Shown one piece after another: positions 1 to 6,369 of a DNA stretch of 10,809 nucleotides. A model generated the notes under the pieces. That model had not been told where the DNA came from, did no database searches, and saw only the letters and a program-made list of their open reading frames with translations. Position 1 is the stretch's first letter. The number at the start of each line of letters is the position of its first letter. This stretch comes from JBAZFF01 sp041653495 (GTDB taxonomy: Bacteria; Patescibacteriota; Minisyncoccia; Minisyncoccales; RBG-13-42-11): positions 1-10,809 of the forward strand of contig JBAZFF010000015.1 of the NCBI GenBank assembly GCA_041653495.1, in the 5' to 3' direction. The position numbers were made by a program, and so were the translations under genes.

Positions 1-156
1 CGTCTAGCGAGAATTAACGGATGAGATGGCATTAAGCTAAAGCTAATGCGGGTTGTTTGAATAAGTTGGCACCTATTCTATTTTGCCAGTTTTATTGAGC
101 GCTGGCGCCTCAGCCTGCATATTCAGGTCGGCATTACGTCGAAGCCTGTCATCCCC
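1..156 (-). ncRNA. ssrA: tmRNA (transfer-messenger RNA), 5' part, 3' end outside window
   Basis: tmRNA rescues ribosomes stalled on mRNAs without stop codons: it acts first as an alanyl-tRNA and then as a template for a degradation tag. Read on the minus strand, the sequence starts GGGGATG (156-150), which fits the 5' strand of the acceptor stem, followed by GGCTTCGACG, which matches the conserved GGNTTCGAC of the tRNA-like domain. Then come an ATGCCGA stretch, also present in the E. coli molecule, and a pseudoknot-1-like stem GCCAG (106-102) / CTGGC (89-85). Next is the AATAGGT-GCC-AAC resume site, which lines up with E. coli AATAGTC-GCA-AAC, and then the tag frame. The remaining pseudoknots and the 3' CCA half lie beyond base 1. 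The 5' end is placed at 156 by the acceptor stem and could be off by a base or two. It overlaps the end of smpB. No convincing promoter is visible directly upstream, so co-transcription with smpB and RNase P cleavage is the likely route; this is inference. Confidence 0.93.
32..70 (-). other. tmRNA proteolysis-tag reading frame (ANLFKQPALALA, stop TAA)
   Basis: This is the short open frame inside ssrA that is translated after the ribosome switches templates. The resume codon is read as GCC (70-68), two bases after TAG, the same spacing as UAG-UC-GCA in E. coli. Twelve codons follow to TAA (34-32), giving ANLFKQPALALA, preceded in the finished protein by the alanine carried on tmRNA itself. The hydrophobic C-terminal end is typical of these tags, but it finishes in LALA rather than the usual LAA. 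If the resume codon were the upstream GGT, one glycine would be added at the front; the alignment favours GCC. Confidence 0.88.
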
Positions 157-607
157 TTAAATTTATTTCTCTCTTCATTTCTCTTTCTGCTTCTCTCTTC
201 TTTATGGTTTCTCTCTTGTCTTTCGTCTTCTTCCCTCTGGCTATGGCGAATTCCACCTTAATATTACTCTTTAGAGTATACACCTTTAACGGCACCAAAG
301 TCAACCCTTTCTCCTGGGTTTTCCCGATTAAATAATTCAATTCGTCTCTTCTCAAGAGCAGTTTTCTCGTCCTTTCGGGACTGTAGTCTTTCGGGGCGTT
401 TTTAGGCTGGTATGGAGGCACGTGGGCCCCCAATAAGAAAGCTTCCCCGCCCCTTATTACGACGTAAGATCCTTCTAGGCTCATGTGCCCTCCTTTTATT
501 GATTTTACTTCATTTCCAATTAAAGAAATCCCCGCCTCATATTTCTCCAGGATCTCATAATTGAAATAAGCTTTTCTGTTTTCGGCTAAGGGTTTCATCT
601 CTTTCAT
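149..607 (-). CDS. smpB: SsrA-binding protein SmpB
   Basis: SmpB binds the tRNA-like domain of tmRNA, carries it into the A site of stalled ribosomes and is needed for trans-translation. At 152 residues the protein has the usual family length. It shows the family start (ENRKAYFNYEI, residues 9-19), the oligonucleotide-binding barrel segment GNEVKSIKGG followed by SLEGSYVVI (31-51), and the basic C-terminal tail starting GKKTKDKRE (125-133), which folds into a helix in the mRNA channel. The start at 607 is the first ATG; an ATG three codons later is also possible. No Shine-Dalgarno sequence precedes it, and a -10-like TAAATT lies 8 bases upstream, so a leaderless mRNA is plausible. Its partner ssrA follows directly on the same strand, and the smpB TGA (151-149) lies inside the predicted tmRNA 5' end, an 8-base overlap. 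Confidence 0.97.
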   Translation of the reverse strand: MKEMKPLAENRKAYFNYEILEKYEAGISLIGNEVKSIKGGHMSLEGSYVVIRGGEAFLLGAHVPPYQPKNAPKDYSPERTRKLLLRRDELNYLIGKTQEKGLTLVPLKVYTLKSNIKVEFAIARGKKTKDKRETIKKREAEREMKREINLRG

Positions 608-615
608 TTTAACAG

Positions 616-645
616 AATTTAAGATAAAATGAAGGATAATGTTAA
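616..645 (-). promoter_or_regulatory. Predicted smpB(-ssrA) promoter
   Basis: On the minus strand there is TTAACA (645-640, five of six matches to the -35 consensus), an 18-base spacer, and TAAATT (621-616, four of six matches to TATAAT). The -10 ends 8 bases before the smpB ATG, so transcription would begin within about two bases of the start codon. The -35 overlaps the argS start codon on the other strand, so the two divergent promoters share the same 31 bases and could compete. This was seen by eye only. Confidence 0.5.
625..630 (+). promoter_or_regulatory. Predicted -10 element for argS operon
   Basis: TAAAAT at 625-630 (five of six matches to TATAAT) ends 8 bases before the argS ATG at 639. 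The corresponding -35 region, inside the first codons of smpB, is poor (TTTCAT at 602-607 for a 17-base spacer). An AAGGA lies at 632-636, but only two bases from the ATG, too close for a normal Shine-Dalgarno site, and it would be largely upstream of or at the predicted transcript start. A leaderless or near-leaderless argS mRNA is the simplest reading. Confidence 0.4.
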
Positions 646-2219
646 GAAAAAACCTGGAAATCTTAATAGAAAGATGCCTGAAAGAGCTTCAAAAGGAAGA
701 ATCTTTTCCTTCTTTTAGTTTAGACAGGTTCTCTTTAAGAAGTCCGGAGGGAAATAACCATGGAGACTATTCCAGCAATATGGCTTTGGTTTTATCCAAG
801 GAAGTGGGCAGGCCTCCATTGGAAATAGCGGAACTTCTGGAATCTAAGCTCCAGAAAGAGGATATGTTGGAAAAGGTAGAAATAGCAGGGCCGGGATTCA
901 TCAATCTTTTTATTTCCAAACAGTATTTAGAGATAGAGATTAAGAATACTCTGAAGAATAAAGAGAATTACGATGTGATAGATATCGGTAAAGGCAAAAA
1001 GGTAAATGTTGAGTTTATATCGGCCAATCCGACAGGCCCCTTAACCGTCGGCAACGCCAGGGGTGGGATAATCGGAAATGTTTTATCTAAGATACTAACC
1101 AAGGCCGGATGGAAAGTGACTAAGGAATATTATTTCAATGATGCCGGAGGCCAGATAGATGTTTTGGGGCATTCTGTCCTGAAAGATGACCAATCGGCTT
1201 ATAAGGGGGCCTACATAGATGAATTGCACGATAAACTTAAGGAAGGAAGCGCCAGGGAAATCGGAAAAAAGGCGGCCAAGATCCTTATTGAAGAAATAAA
1301 GAAAACTACTAAAAGAATGGGAGTTGAGTTTGACGTGTGGACAGCTGAAGGGCGGGACTTAAGAGAGAAGAAAAAAGTAGAAAAAATTATAGCATGGATG
1401 AAGGAAAAGGACCTTGCTTACGAGCTGGAGGGAGCTTTATGGTTCAAATCAACGCAGTTTGGCGACGACAAGGACAGAGTTTTAATTAAAAGCGACGGAG
1501 AGCCAACCTATTTTGCGGTTGACTGCGCCTACCATAAAAACAAATTAATTGAGAGAAAGTTTGATAGGGTGATTGATATTTGGGGGGCAGATCACCACGG
1601 AGACATCCCGAGAGTAAAGGGATTCGTAAAGGCGCTGGGATACGAAGGAAAATTGGATATTCTGATCCATCAATTTGTAAGGATAATAAAAGACGGTCAG
1701 GAAGTAAGAATGTCCAAGCGCACTGGAAATTACATAACTATCGACGAGTTGCTGGACGAAGTCGGCTTGGACGTTACCGTATTTTTCTTCCTGATGAAAA
1801 GCATAGATACGCATCTTAATTTTGATTTGAATCTGGCAAAAGAGCAATCGGATAAGAATCCGGTGTATTATATCCAATATGCTTACGCCAGAATCTGCAG
1901 CATCATTGAAAAAGCGTCCGGCATCAAACAGGAGATTAACATTAATTTGCTAAGCCATCCGAGCGAATTAGACTTAATAAAACAGCTTTTGAAATTGCCT
2001 GAAATTATTGAAGATACGGCCAAGGATTATCAGATTCAGAGATTGCCGCAATATGCCTTAGATCTGGCAACGGATTTTCACCGTTTCTATCATAATTGCA
2101 GGGTTATTACGGAAGACAAGGCGCTGTCGAGTTCTCGTTTGGGCTTAGTCGCATCAAGTAAAATTGCTTTAGAGAATATTCTGAAATTAATGGGAGTATC
2201 GGCTCCGGAGAAAATGTAA
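639..2219 (+). CDS. argS: Arginyl-tRNA synthetase with altered HIGH motif (TVGN)
   Basis: Class I synthetase that charges tRNA-Arg with arginine in the cytoplasm. The 526 residues are somewhat shorter than the 577 of E. coli. Domains in order: an N-terminal tRNA-binding domain (about 1-110, with NNHGDYSSNMAL at 39-50); the catalytic core with the ANPTGPL signature (129-135), EYYFNDAGGQI (163-173), YFAVDCAYH (291-299) and GADHHGDIPR (316-325); the RMSKRTGN loop (357-364), equivalent to KMSKS; and a C-terminal helical anticodon-binding domain ending in GVSAPEKM, the usual ArgRS terminus. The HIGH position, expected as HxGH after ANPTGPL, reads T136-V-G-N139 (bases 1044-1055), so both histidines are replaced; TIGN is the known variant of bacterial TrpRS. 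After the KMSKS loop, the usual D-x-x-R before FFFL reads DVTV. All other landmarks are intact, so the enzyme is judged functional. It leads a packed operon; the next gene starts one base after its stop. Confidence 0.96.
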   Translation: MLRKNLEILIERCLKELQKEESFPSFSLDRFSLRSPEGNNHGDYSSNMALVLSKEVGRPPLEIAELLESKLQKEDMLEKVEIAGPGFINLFISKQYLEIEIKNTLKNKENYDVIDIGKGKKVNVEFISANPTGPLTVGNARGGIIGNVLSKILTKAGWKVTKEYYFNDAGGQIDVLGHSVLKDDQSAYKGAYIDELHDKLKEGSAREIGKKAAKILIEEIKKTTKRMGVEFDVWTAEGRDLREKKKVEKIIAWMKEKDLAYELEGALWFKSTQFGDDKDRVLIKSDGEPTYFAVDCAYHKNKLIERKFDRVIDIWGADHHGDIPRVKGFVKALGYEGKLDILIHQFVRIIKDGQEVRMSKRTGNYITIDELLDEVGLDVTVFFFLMKSIDTHLNFDLNLAKEQSDKNPVYYIQYAYARICSIIEKASGIKQEININLLSHPSELDLIKQLLKLPEIIEDTAKDYQIQRLPQYALDLATDFHRFYHNCRVITEDKALSSSRLGLVASSKIALENILKLMGVSAPEKM

Positions 2220-2220
2220 T

Positions 2221-2808
2221 ATGAAGAATACTTATTATCTAGTAAGGCACGGAGAATCTCTGAAGAACGTAGAAGGATTCGAATCTTCCTGGCCGGAAAA
2301 AAGAAGAGTCCCTTTGACCGAAAAGGGAATAAGGGAAGCTAAATCCGTTGCAGCAGAAATCAAGAATAAAAAGATAGATTTGATTTTTTCTTCAGACTTG
2401 CTTAGAACTAAACAGACGGCAGAGATTATCGCCAAGGAGTCGGGAATTGGTTTCAAAGAGGATAAGAGGCTTAGAGAACCGGGTCTGGGCATTTTTAACG
2501 GGTTATCGAATAAAAAATACGGGGTCTTCTGGAATCTGGGGAAGAAGCTTACTCCCCTTCAGCACTATAGGAACAGATACAGGGTTCCGGCTCCGAAAGG
2601 AGAAAGCTACAAGGACGTTGAAGAAAGATTGAAGAGCTTTATCAAAGAAACCGAAAGAAGATACAAGGGCAAGAATATAATCATTGTGAGCCATGCTCGT
2701 CCGCTTACCTTGCTGGAAAAGATAGTTTACAAGCACTCTTTAGAAAAGTTTGTTAGAATAATAATGAATAAAAAAGAGATAAAAACAGGAGAATTCAAAA
2801 AACTGTAA
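2221..2808 (+). CDS. Histidine phosphatase family protein (phosphoglycerate mutase-like)
   Basis: Small member of the histidine phosphatase superfamily, 195 residues, in which a histidine is transiently phosphorylated. The RHG signature LVRHGES is at residues 7-13 (nucleophile H10, with R9), the second conserved arginine is in SSDLLRTKQTAEI (R62), the acid/base glutamate is in RLREPGLG (E86), and the second catalytic histidine is in VSHARPL (H158), so the active site is complete. The substrate cannot be read from the sequence: phosphoglycerate mutase, CobC/alpha-ribazole phosphatase, SixA-like protein phosphatase and nucleotide phosphatase activities all occur in this fold. The short length and the LREPGLGIFNG segment argue for a phosphatase rather than the glycolytic mutase. 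It sits between argS and ileS, one base after the argS stop, with GGAG (2207-2210) ten bases before its ATG, and its stop shares a base with the ileS start (TAATG). Confidence 0.9.
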   Translation: MKNTYYLVRHGESLKNVEGFESSWPEKRRVPLTEKGIREAKSVAAEIKNKKIDLIFSSDLLRTKQTAEIIAKESGIGFKEDKRLREPGLGIFNGLSNKKYGVFWNLGKKLTPLQHYRNRYRVPAPKGESYKDVEERLKSFIKETERRYKGKNIIIVSHARPLTLLEKIVYKHSLEKFVRIIMNKKEIKTGEFKKL

Positions 2809-5618
2809 TGGAAATAATATTTCCCAAAATAGAAAAAGAAATACTGGATTTTTGGAAAAAGAACAATGTTTTCAAAAAAACATTGGAGAAAAGCAAGAAT
2901 AAGCCGAGGTTCGTATTCTATGAAGGCCCTCCTTTCGCTAATGGCCTTCCGGGCATTCATCATTTGCTAGCTCGAGCGTTTAAAGATGTGATTTTGAGGT
3001 ACAAGACAATGAAAGGGTTTTTTGCGGAAAGGAAAGCTGGCTGGGACACTCACGGGCTTCCCACTGAAATGTCCGCTGAAAAAACGTTAGGCATAAAGAG
3101 CAAGAGGGAGATTGAGTCAGACGTGGAGAATTTTGTTGCCGCTTGTCGAAGCAATGTTTTTGGATTCAAGAAAGAGTGGGAGGAATTTACAGAGAGAATA
3201 GGATACTGGCTGGATTTGGAGAAACCTTACATAACTTGCAGCAATGAATACGTAGAGTCTTTATGGTGGATATTGAAAAAGATATGGGATAAAGGGTTTC
3301 TTTACCAGGATTACAAAGTTGTTCCCTATTGTCCGAGATGCGGGACGTCTCTTTCTTCCCACGAGCTGGCCCAGGGGTATAAGATTACCAAAGACAATTC
3401 CATTTTCGTTAAGTTTCCCGTTAAAAATGAAAAGAATACTTATCTTTTGGTCTGGACAACCACTCCCTGGACTCTTCCTGGGAATGTGGCTGTCGCCGTA
3501 AACCCAGACATTAAATATGTGAAAGCGGAGGTTGAGGGAGAAATACTTATTCTGGCCGAACAGAGGCTCTCTGCTTTGGGCAAAGAATATAAAGTAACAG
3601 AAGAATTAAAGGGAAAGAACTTGAAAGGATTGGAATATGAGCCGCCGTTTGGCTTTAGTAAGCCGGACAAGAGGGCCTGGTTTGTCGTGCTCGCGGATTA
3701 TGTGTCTCTAGAAGACGGCACGGGCCTGGTCCACATAGCGCCGGCTTTCGGGGAGGAAGACATGCAGGTAGGGAAAGAGAACGATTTGCCGGTAATCTTG
3801 AATATTACAGACGAGGGAAGATTCAAAGATGAAGTTTCCGATTTTGCGGGTAAGTTTGTGAAGGACGCGGATCCATTAATAATAGAAGATTTAAAGAACA
3901 GGAATCTTATCTTTAAAGAAGAGATTTATGAACATGAGTATCCTTTCTGCTGGAGGTGTGGCACTCCCCTTTTGTACTATGCAAAAGACTCCTGGTTTAT
4001 AAGAGTTTCCGAGATCAAAAAAGACCTGATAGACAGGAATAAGAAAATAAACTGGGTCCCAGGTTATTTAAAAGAGGGAAGGTTTGGGGAATGGCTGAAG
4101 GACGTAAAAGACTGGAATCTTTCCAGGGAAAGATATTGGGGAACTCCTCTCCCGATCTGGCAATGCGAAAAATGTGAGAAGAGGAAATGCATAGGGAGCA
4201 TAGAAGAGCTCAGAGAAAATGCGGATAAAGACTACAAGATTGAAGACCTGCACAGGCCGGCGATAGACGAGATCACTTTCGATTGCGAATGCGGAGGGAA
4301 GATGAAGAGGGTTAAAGAGGTTATAGACTGCTGGTTTGACTCAGGCGCCATGCCTTTTGCCCAGCTGCATTATCCTTTTGAGAATAAGGATTTGATAGAC
4401 AAGAAGAAATATTTCCCGGCAGATTTCATCTGCGAGGGGATAGACCAGACAAGGGGGTGGTTTTATACGCTTTTAGTGATATCCACTCTGCTCGGGCTGG
4501 AGTCCCCTTACAAAAACGTAATAAGCGTTGGGATAGTGCTGGACGAAAATGGGCAGAAGATGTCCAAATCTAAAGGAAATATAGTGAAACCCGCAGATAT
4601 TACGGAGAAATACGGAGCGGATGTCGCCAGATTCTATTTTTATACGATTAATCCCGTGGCTGAACCCAAAAGCTTCAGTTTTAATGATGTCCAGGTCCTT
4701 TACAGGAAATTCTTTGACACAATTCTGAATATCCAGAAATTCTTTGACACCTATGCCGAGAAGAAACAAAGGAAGGAAGAATTCAATTCCGATAATATTT
4801 TAGACAAATGGATAGTTTCTTTGCTGGAGAAGTTGAACGAAGAAGTAGAAAGGAAATTGGAAGAATACGATATCGTGGGCGCAGCCAGGCTATTTGAGGG
4901 GTTTGTTGATGATTTGTCTAACTGGTACGTCAGGAGATCGAGAAAAAGGTTCCAGAAGGACGCCGAAGCGGCACAGACTCTTTATTGCGTGCTTTTGAAG
5001 CTGGCCAGATTGCTGGCTCCTTTTACTCCTTTCTTGGCGGAATCTCTTTACAGGGGTTTGGGAGGGAAGGAAGAGTCGGTCCATATGGACAAGTATCCGA
5101 GCGCAGACAAAGGCCTGATAAATGAGAATCTCCAGGAAAAGATGCTGAGAGTCAGGGAGATTGTTAATCTCGGGCTGAAAGAAAGGGCCAGGGCCGGGAT
5201 TAAGGTCAGGCAGCCCTTGAATGAATTGGCAGTCGGGAATCTAGCGGACAATTTAGACAGAGAATTGCTGGATTTGGCGAGAGAAGAATTGAATCTCAAG
5301 GGCATCAGATATGACGTTTCACTGAAAGATGGCATTAAATTGGACGAGAACGTCTCAGCGGAATTGAAGGAAGAAGGGATTGTAAGGGAAATAATCAGAA
5401 GCATACAGATATTGAGGAAAGAAGCCGAATTAAGGCCTGAAGACGAAATTATCGTTAACTTTTCGGGCGGCAAGGAGTTGGATGATATTTTAGATAGGAA
5501 TAAAGAAAATGTTTTGTCCGAAGGGAGGATAAAAGATTTGTCTATTGGGCAGGAAGGTTCAGAGAACAAAATAAAGATAGAGGGGAAAGAAGTTTCAATA
5601 GAAATAAAAAAGATATAG
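2808..5618 (+). CDS. ileS: Isoleucyl-tRNA synthetase, type 2 (IleRS2), GxHH signature
   Basis: Class I synthetase that charges tRNA-Ile and edits misactivated valine. The sequence resembles the Thermus/actinobacterial/eukaryotic type 2 branch: GPPFANGLP (40-48), AGWDTHGLPTE, VVPYCPRCGTSLSSHE and EGIDQTRGWFYT. The HIGH position is G49-I-H-H52, the swapped GxHH form instead of HxGH; KMSKS is intact at 584-588. The CP1 editing domain keeps WTTTPWTLPGN (216-226) and GTGLVHIAPAFGEED, so proofreading is expected. Two zinc sites can be traced: C175/C178 with C381/C384, and C453/C456 with C493/C495, nearly matching the spacing known for T. thermophilus IleRS. The C-terminal anticodon-binding region follows. 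At 936 residues it is roughly 100 shorter than typical type 2 enzymes. The start overlaps the previous stop (TAATG), and the nearest AGGAG is 16 bases upstream, so translational coupling is likely. Confidence 0.96.
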   Translation: MEIIFPKIEKEILDFWKKNNVFKKTLEKSKNKPRFVFYEGPPFANGLPGIHHLLARAFKDVILRYKTMKGFFAERKAGWDTHGLPTEMSAEKTLGIKSKREIESDVENFVAACRSNVFGFKKEWEEFTERIGYWLDLEKPYITCSNEYVESLWWILKKIWDKGFLYQDYKVVPYCPRCGTSLSSHELAQGYKITKDNSIFVKFPVKNEKNTYLLVWTTTPWTLPGNVAVAVNPDIKYVKAEVEGEILILAEQRLSALGKEYKVTEELKGKNLKGLEYEPPFGFSKPDKRAWFVVLADYVSLEDGTGLVHIAPAFGEEDMQVGKENDLPVILNITDEGRFKDEVSDFAGKFVKDADPLIIEDLKNRNLIFKEEIYEHEYPFCWRCGTPLLYYAKDSWFIRVSEIKKDLIDRNKKINWVPGYLKEGRFGEWLKDVKDWNLSRERYWGTPLPIWQCEKCEKRKCIGSIEELRENADKDYKIEDLHRPAIDEITFDCECGGKMKRVKEVIDCWFDSGAMPFAQLHYPFENKDLIDKKKYFPADFICEGIDQTRGWFYTLLVISTLLGLESPYKNVISVGIVLDENGQKMSKSKGNIVKPADITEKYGADVARFYFYTINPVAEPKSFSFNDVQVLYRKFFDTILNIQKFFDTYAEKKQRKEEFNSDNILDKWIVSLLEKLNEEVERKLEEYDIVGAARLFEGFVDDLSNWYVRRSRKRFQKDAEAAQTLYCVLLKLARLLAPFTPFLAESLYRGLGGKEESVHMDKYPSADKGLINENLQEKMLRVREIVNLGLKERARAGIKVRQPLNELAVGNLADNLDRELLDLAREELNLKGIRYDVSLKDGIKLDENVSAELKEEGIVREIIRSIQILRKEAELRPEDEIIVNFSGGKELDDILDRNKENVLSEGRIKDLSIGQEGSENKIKIEGKEVSIEIKKI
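4706..4750 (+). repeat. Short in-frame direct repeat within ileS (KFFDT twice)
   Basis: GAAATTCTTTGACAC occurs identically at 4706-4720 and 4736-4750, a 30-base (ten-codon) period, encoding KFFDT twice after the KMSKS region. Other IleRS enzymes have a naturally similar pair of aromatic motifs here, so this is probably codon-level coincidence within a conserved helix and not a mobile or regulatory repeat. Confidence 0.5.
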
Positions 5619-5621
5619 GGA

Positions 5622-6350
5622 ATGTTCACTCTCTATAGAACGCAAGGGATAGTCTTAGCAAAGAAGGACAGAGGAGAAACGGACAGGCTTTTTTCTTTTT
5701 ATACCAAAGACTTCGGGAGACTGGAATTGCTCGCGAAATCAGAAAGGAAAATAAAGTCAAAGTTGAGGGCCGGCCTGGAGCTCTTTTATCTTTCTGAGGT
5801 GGAATTCTTCCAGGGAAAAAGACAAAAGACAATAACGGATGCAATTTTAATAGATAAGTTTGGGAATCTCCGGAAAGACCTGGAAAAATTGAAAGTAGTT
5901 TATCAGATATCGGCTCTGGCAGGAAAGCTTTTGAGAGGACAGGAGCCAGAGAATAGGATCTGGAGATTATTAAACGAAGTTTTTCAGAAATTGGATTCTT
6001 CTAGAATCAAGGGACAGGCGGTTGTTTTTCTCCATCATTATTTCTTATGGAATTTCCTTTCTTTCTTGGGATATAGGCTGGATTTTTATAATTGTTTCTT
6101 GTGCCACAAGAGAATTACCCCAGGAGAATTATTCATAAATCCGAGAGAAGGGGGACTGGTATGCAGAAATTGCAAAAAGAAAGTTTTGAAAGCAGAACCG
6201 ATAGATCCGGACTTGGTAAAGATAATAAGGATATTTTATAAAAGGGACTTGCCTACTTTGGGAAGGTTGAAGATAAAAGAGTCTGCCTTAAAGGATTTAA
6301 ACAGCATGTCTAAGAATTACCTTTCGGGAATTTTGGAAAAAACGCAATAA
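5622..6350 (+). CDS. recO: DNA repair protein RecO
   Basis: RecO works with RecR (and often RecF) to load RecA onto SSB-coated single-stranded DNA during gap repair and to anneal complementary strands. The 242 residues have the family layout: an N-terminal OB fold with TQGIVLAKKDRGETDRLFSF (7-26) and GRLELLAKSERK (32-43), a central helical region, and a four-cysteine zinc motif C158-x2-C161 ... C181-x2-C184 with GGLVCRNC between. The start is the only ATG that keeps the family N-terminus. It lies three bases after the ileS stop, and the AGGG at 5617-5620 is only one base from the ATG, so expression probably depends on coupling to ileS translation. Its 3' end holds the predicted promoter of the following gene. 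Confidence 0.95.
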   Translation: MFTLYRTQGIVLAKKDRGETDRLFSFYTKDFGRLELLAKSERKIKSKLRAGLELFYLSEVEFFQGKRQKTITDAILIDKFGNLRKDLEKLKVVYQISALAGKLLRGQEPENRIWRLLNEVFQKLDSSRIKGQAVVFLHHYFLWNFLSFLGYRLDFYNCFLCHKRITPGELFINPREGGLVCRNCKKKVLKAEPIDPDLVKIIRIFYKRDLPTLGRLKIKESALKDLNSMSKNYLSGILEKTQ

Positions 6351-6361
6351 TTTGCTAAAAT
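6333..6361 (+). promoter_or_regulatory. Predicted promoter for the surface protein-glyS block
   Basis: TTGGAA (6333-6338, four of six matches to the -35 consensus) lies inside the last codons of recO. After a 17-base spacer comes TAAAAT (6356-6361), preceded by TG at 6353-6354, forming an extended -10 (TGCTAAAAT). The -10 ends 8 bases before the ATG at 6370, and the bases between are only A and T with no Shine-Dalgarno sequence, so the transcript would start within about two bases of the start codon. This is the best-looking promoter in the window and suggests an independent transcription unit beginning here. Confidence 0.6.
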
Positions 6362-6369
6362 AAATTATT

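Noticed and set aside
156..180. Separate ssrA promoter just upstream of the tmRNA 5' end
   Set aside because: The bases before GGGG contain only a weak TAAATT at poor spacing and no -35-like hexamer at the right distance, so a dedicated promoter cannot be supported by eye.
1545..1877. Minus-strand open frame opposite the argS KMSKS region
   Set aside because: It is a shadow of a conserved catalytic segment on the plus strand, with no ribosome site or recognisable protein family.
2221..2808. Glycolytic phosphoglycerate mutase (gpmA)
   Set aside because: The RHG fold fits, but at 195 residues it is clearly shorter than the roughly 230-250 of dPGM and lacks its characteristic central segments; a general phosphatase is the safer call.
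4706..4750. 15-base direct repeat as a possible recombination or slippage site
   Set aside because: Both copies encode KFFDT where other IleRS enzymes also have two aromatic motifs about ten residues apart, so protein constraint explains it.
5048..5629. Open frame of 193 codons on the minus strand opposite the ileS 3' end
   Set aside because: It is fully antisense to well-supported ileS sequence, its translation is a low-complexity Ser/Leu/Phe/Ile mix expected from reversing Lys/Glu-rich codons, and no domain is recognisable.
6351..6369. Intrinsic terminator after recO
   Set aside because: The 19-base gap is A/T-rich but has no GC stem-loop or T-run; it fits a promoter better.
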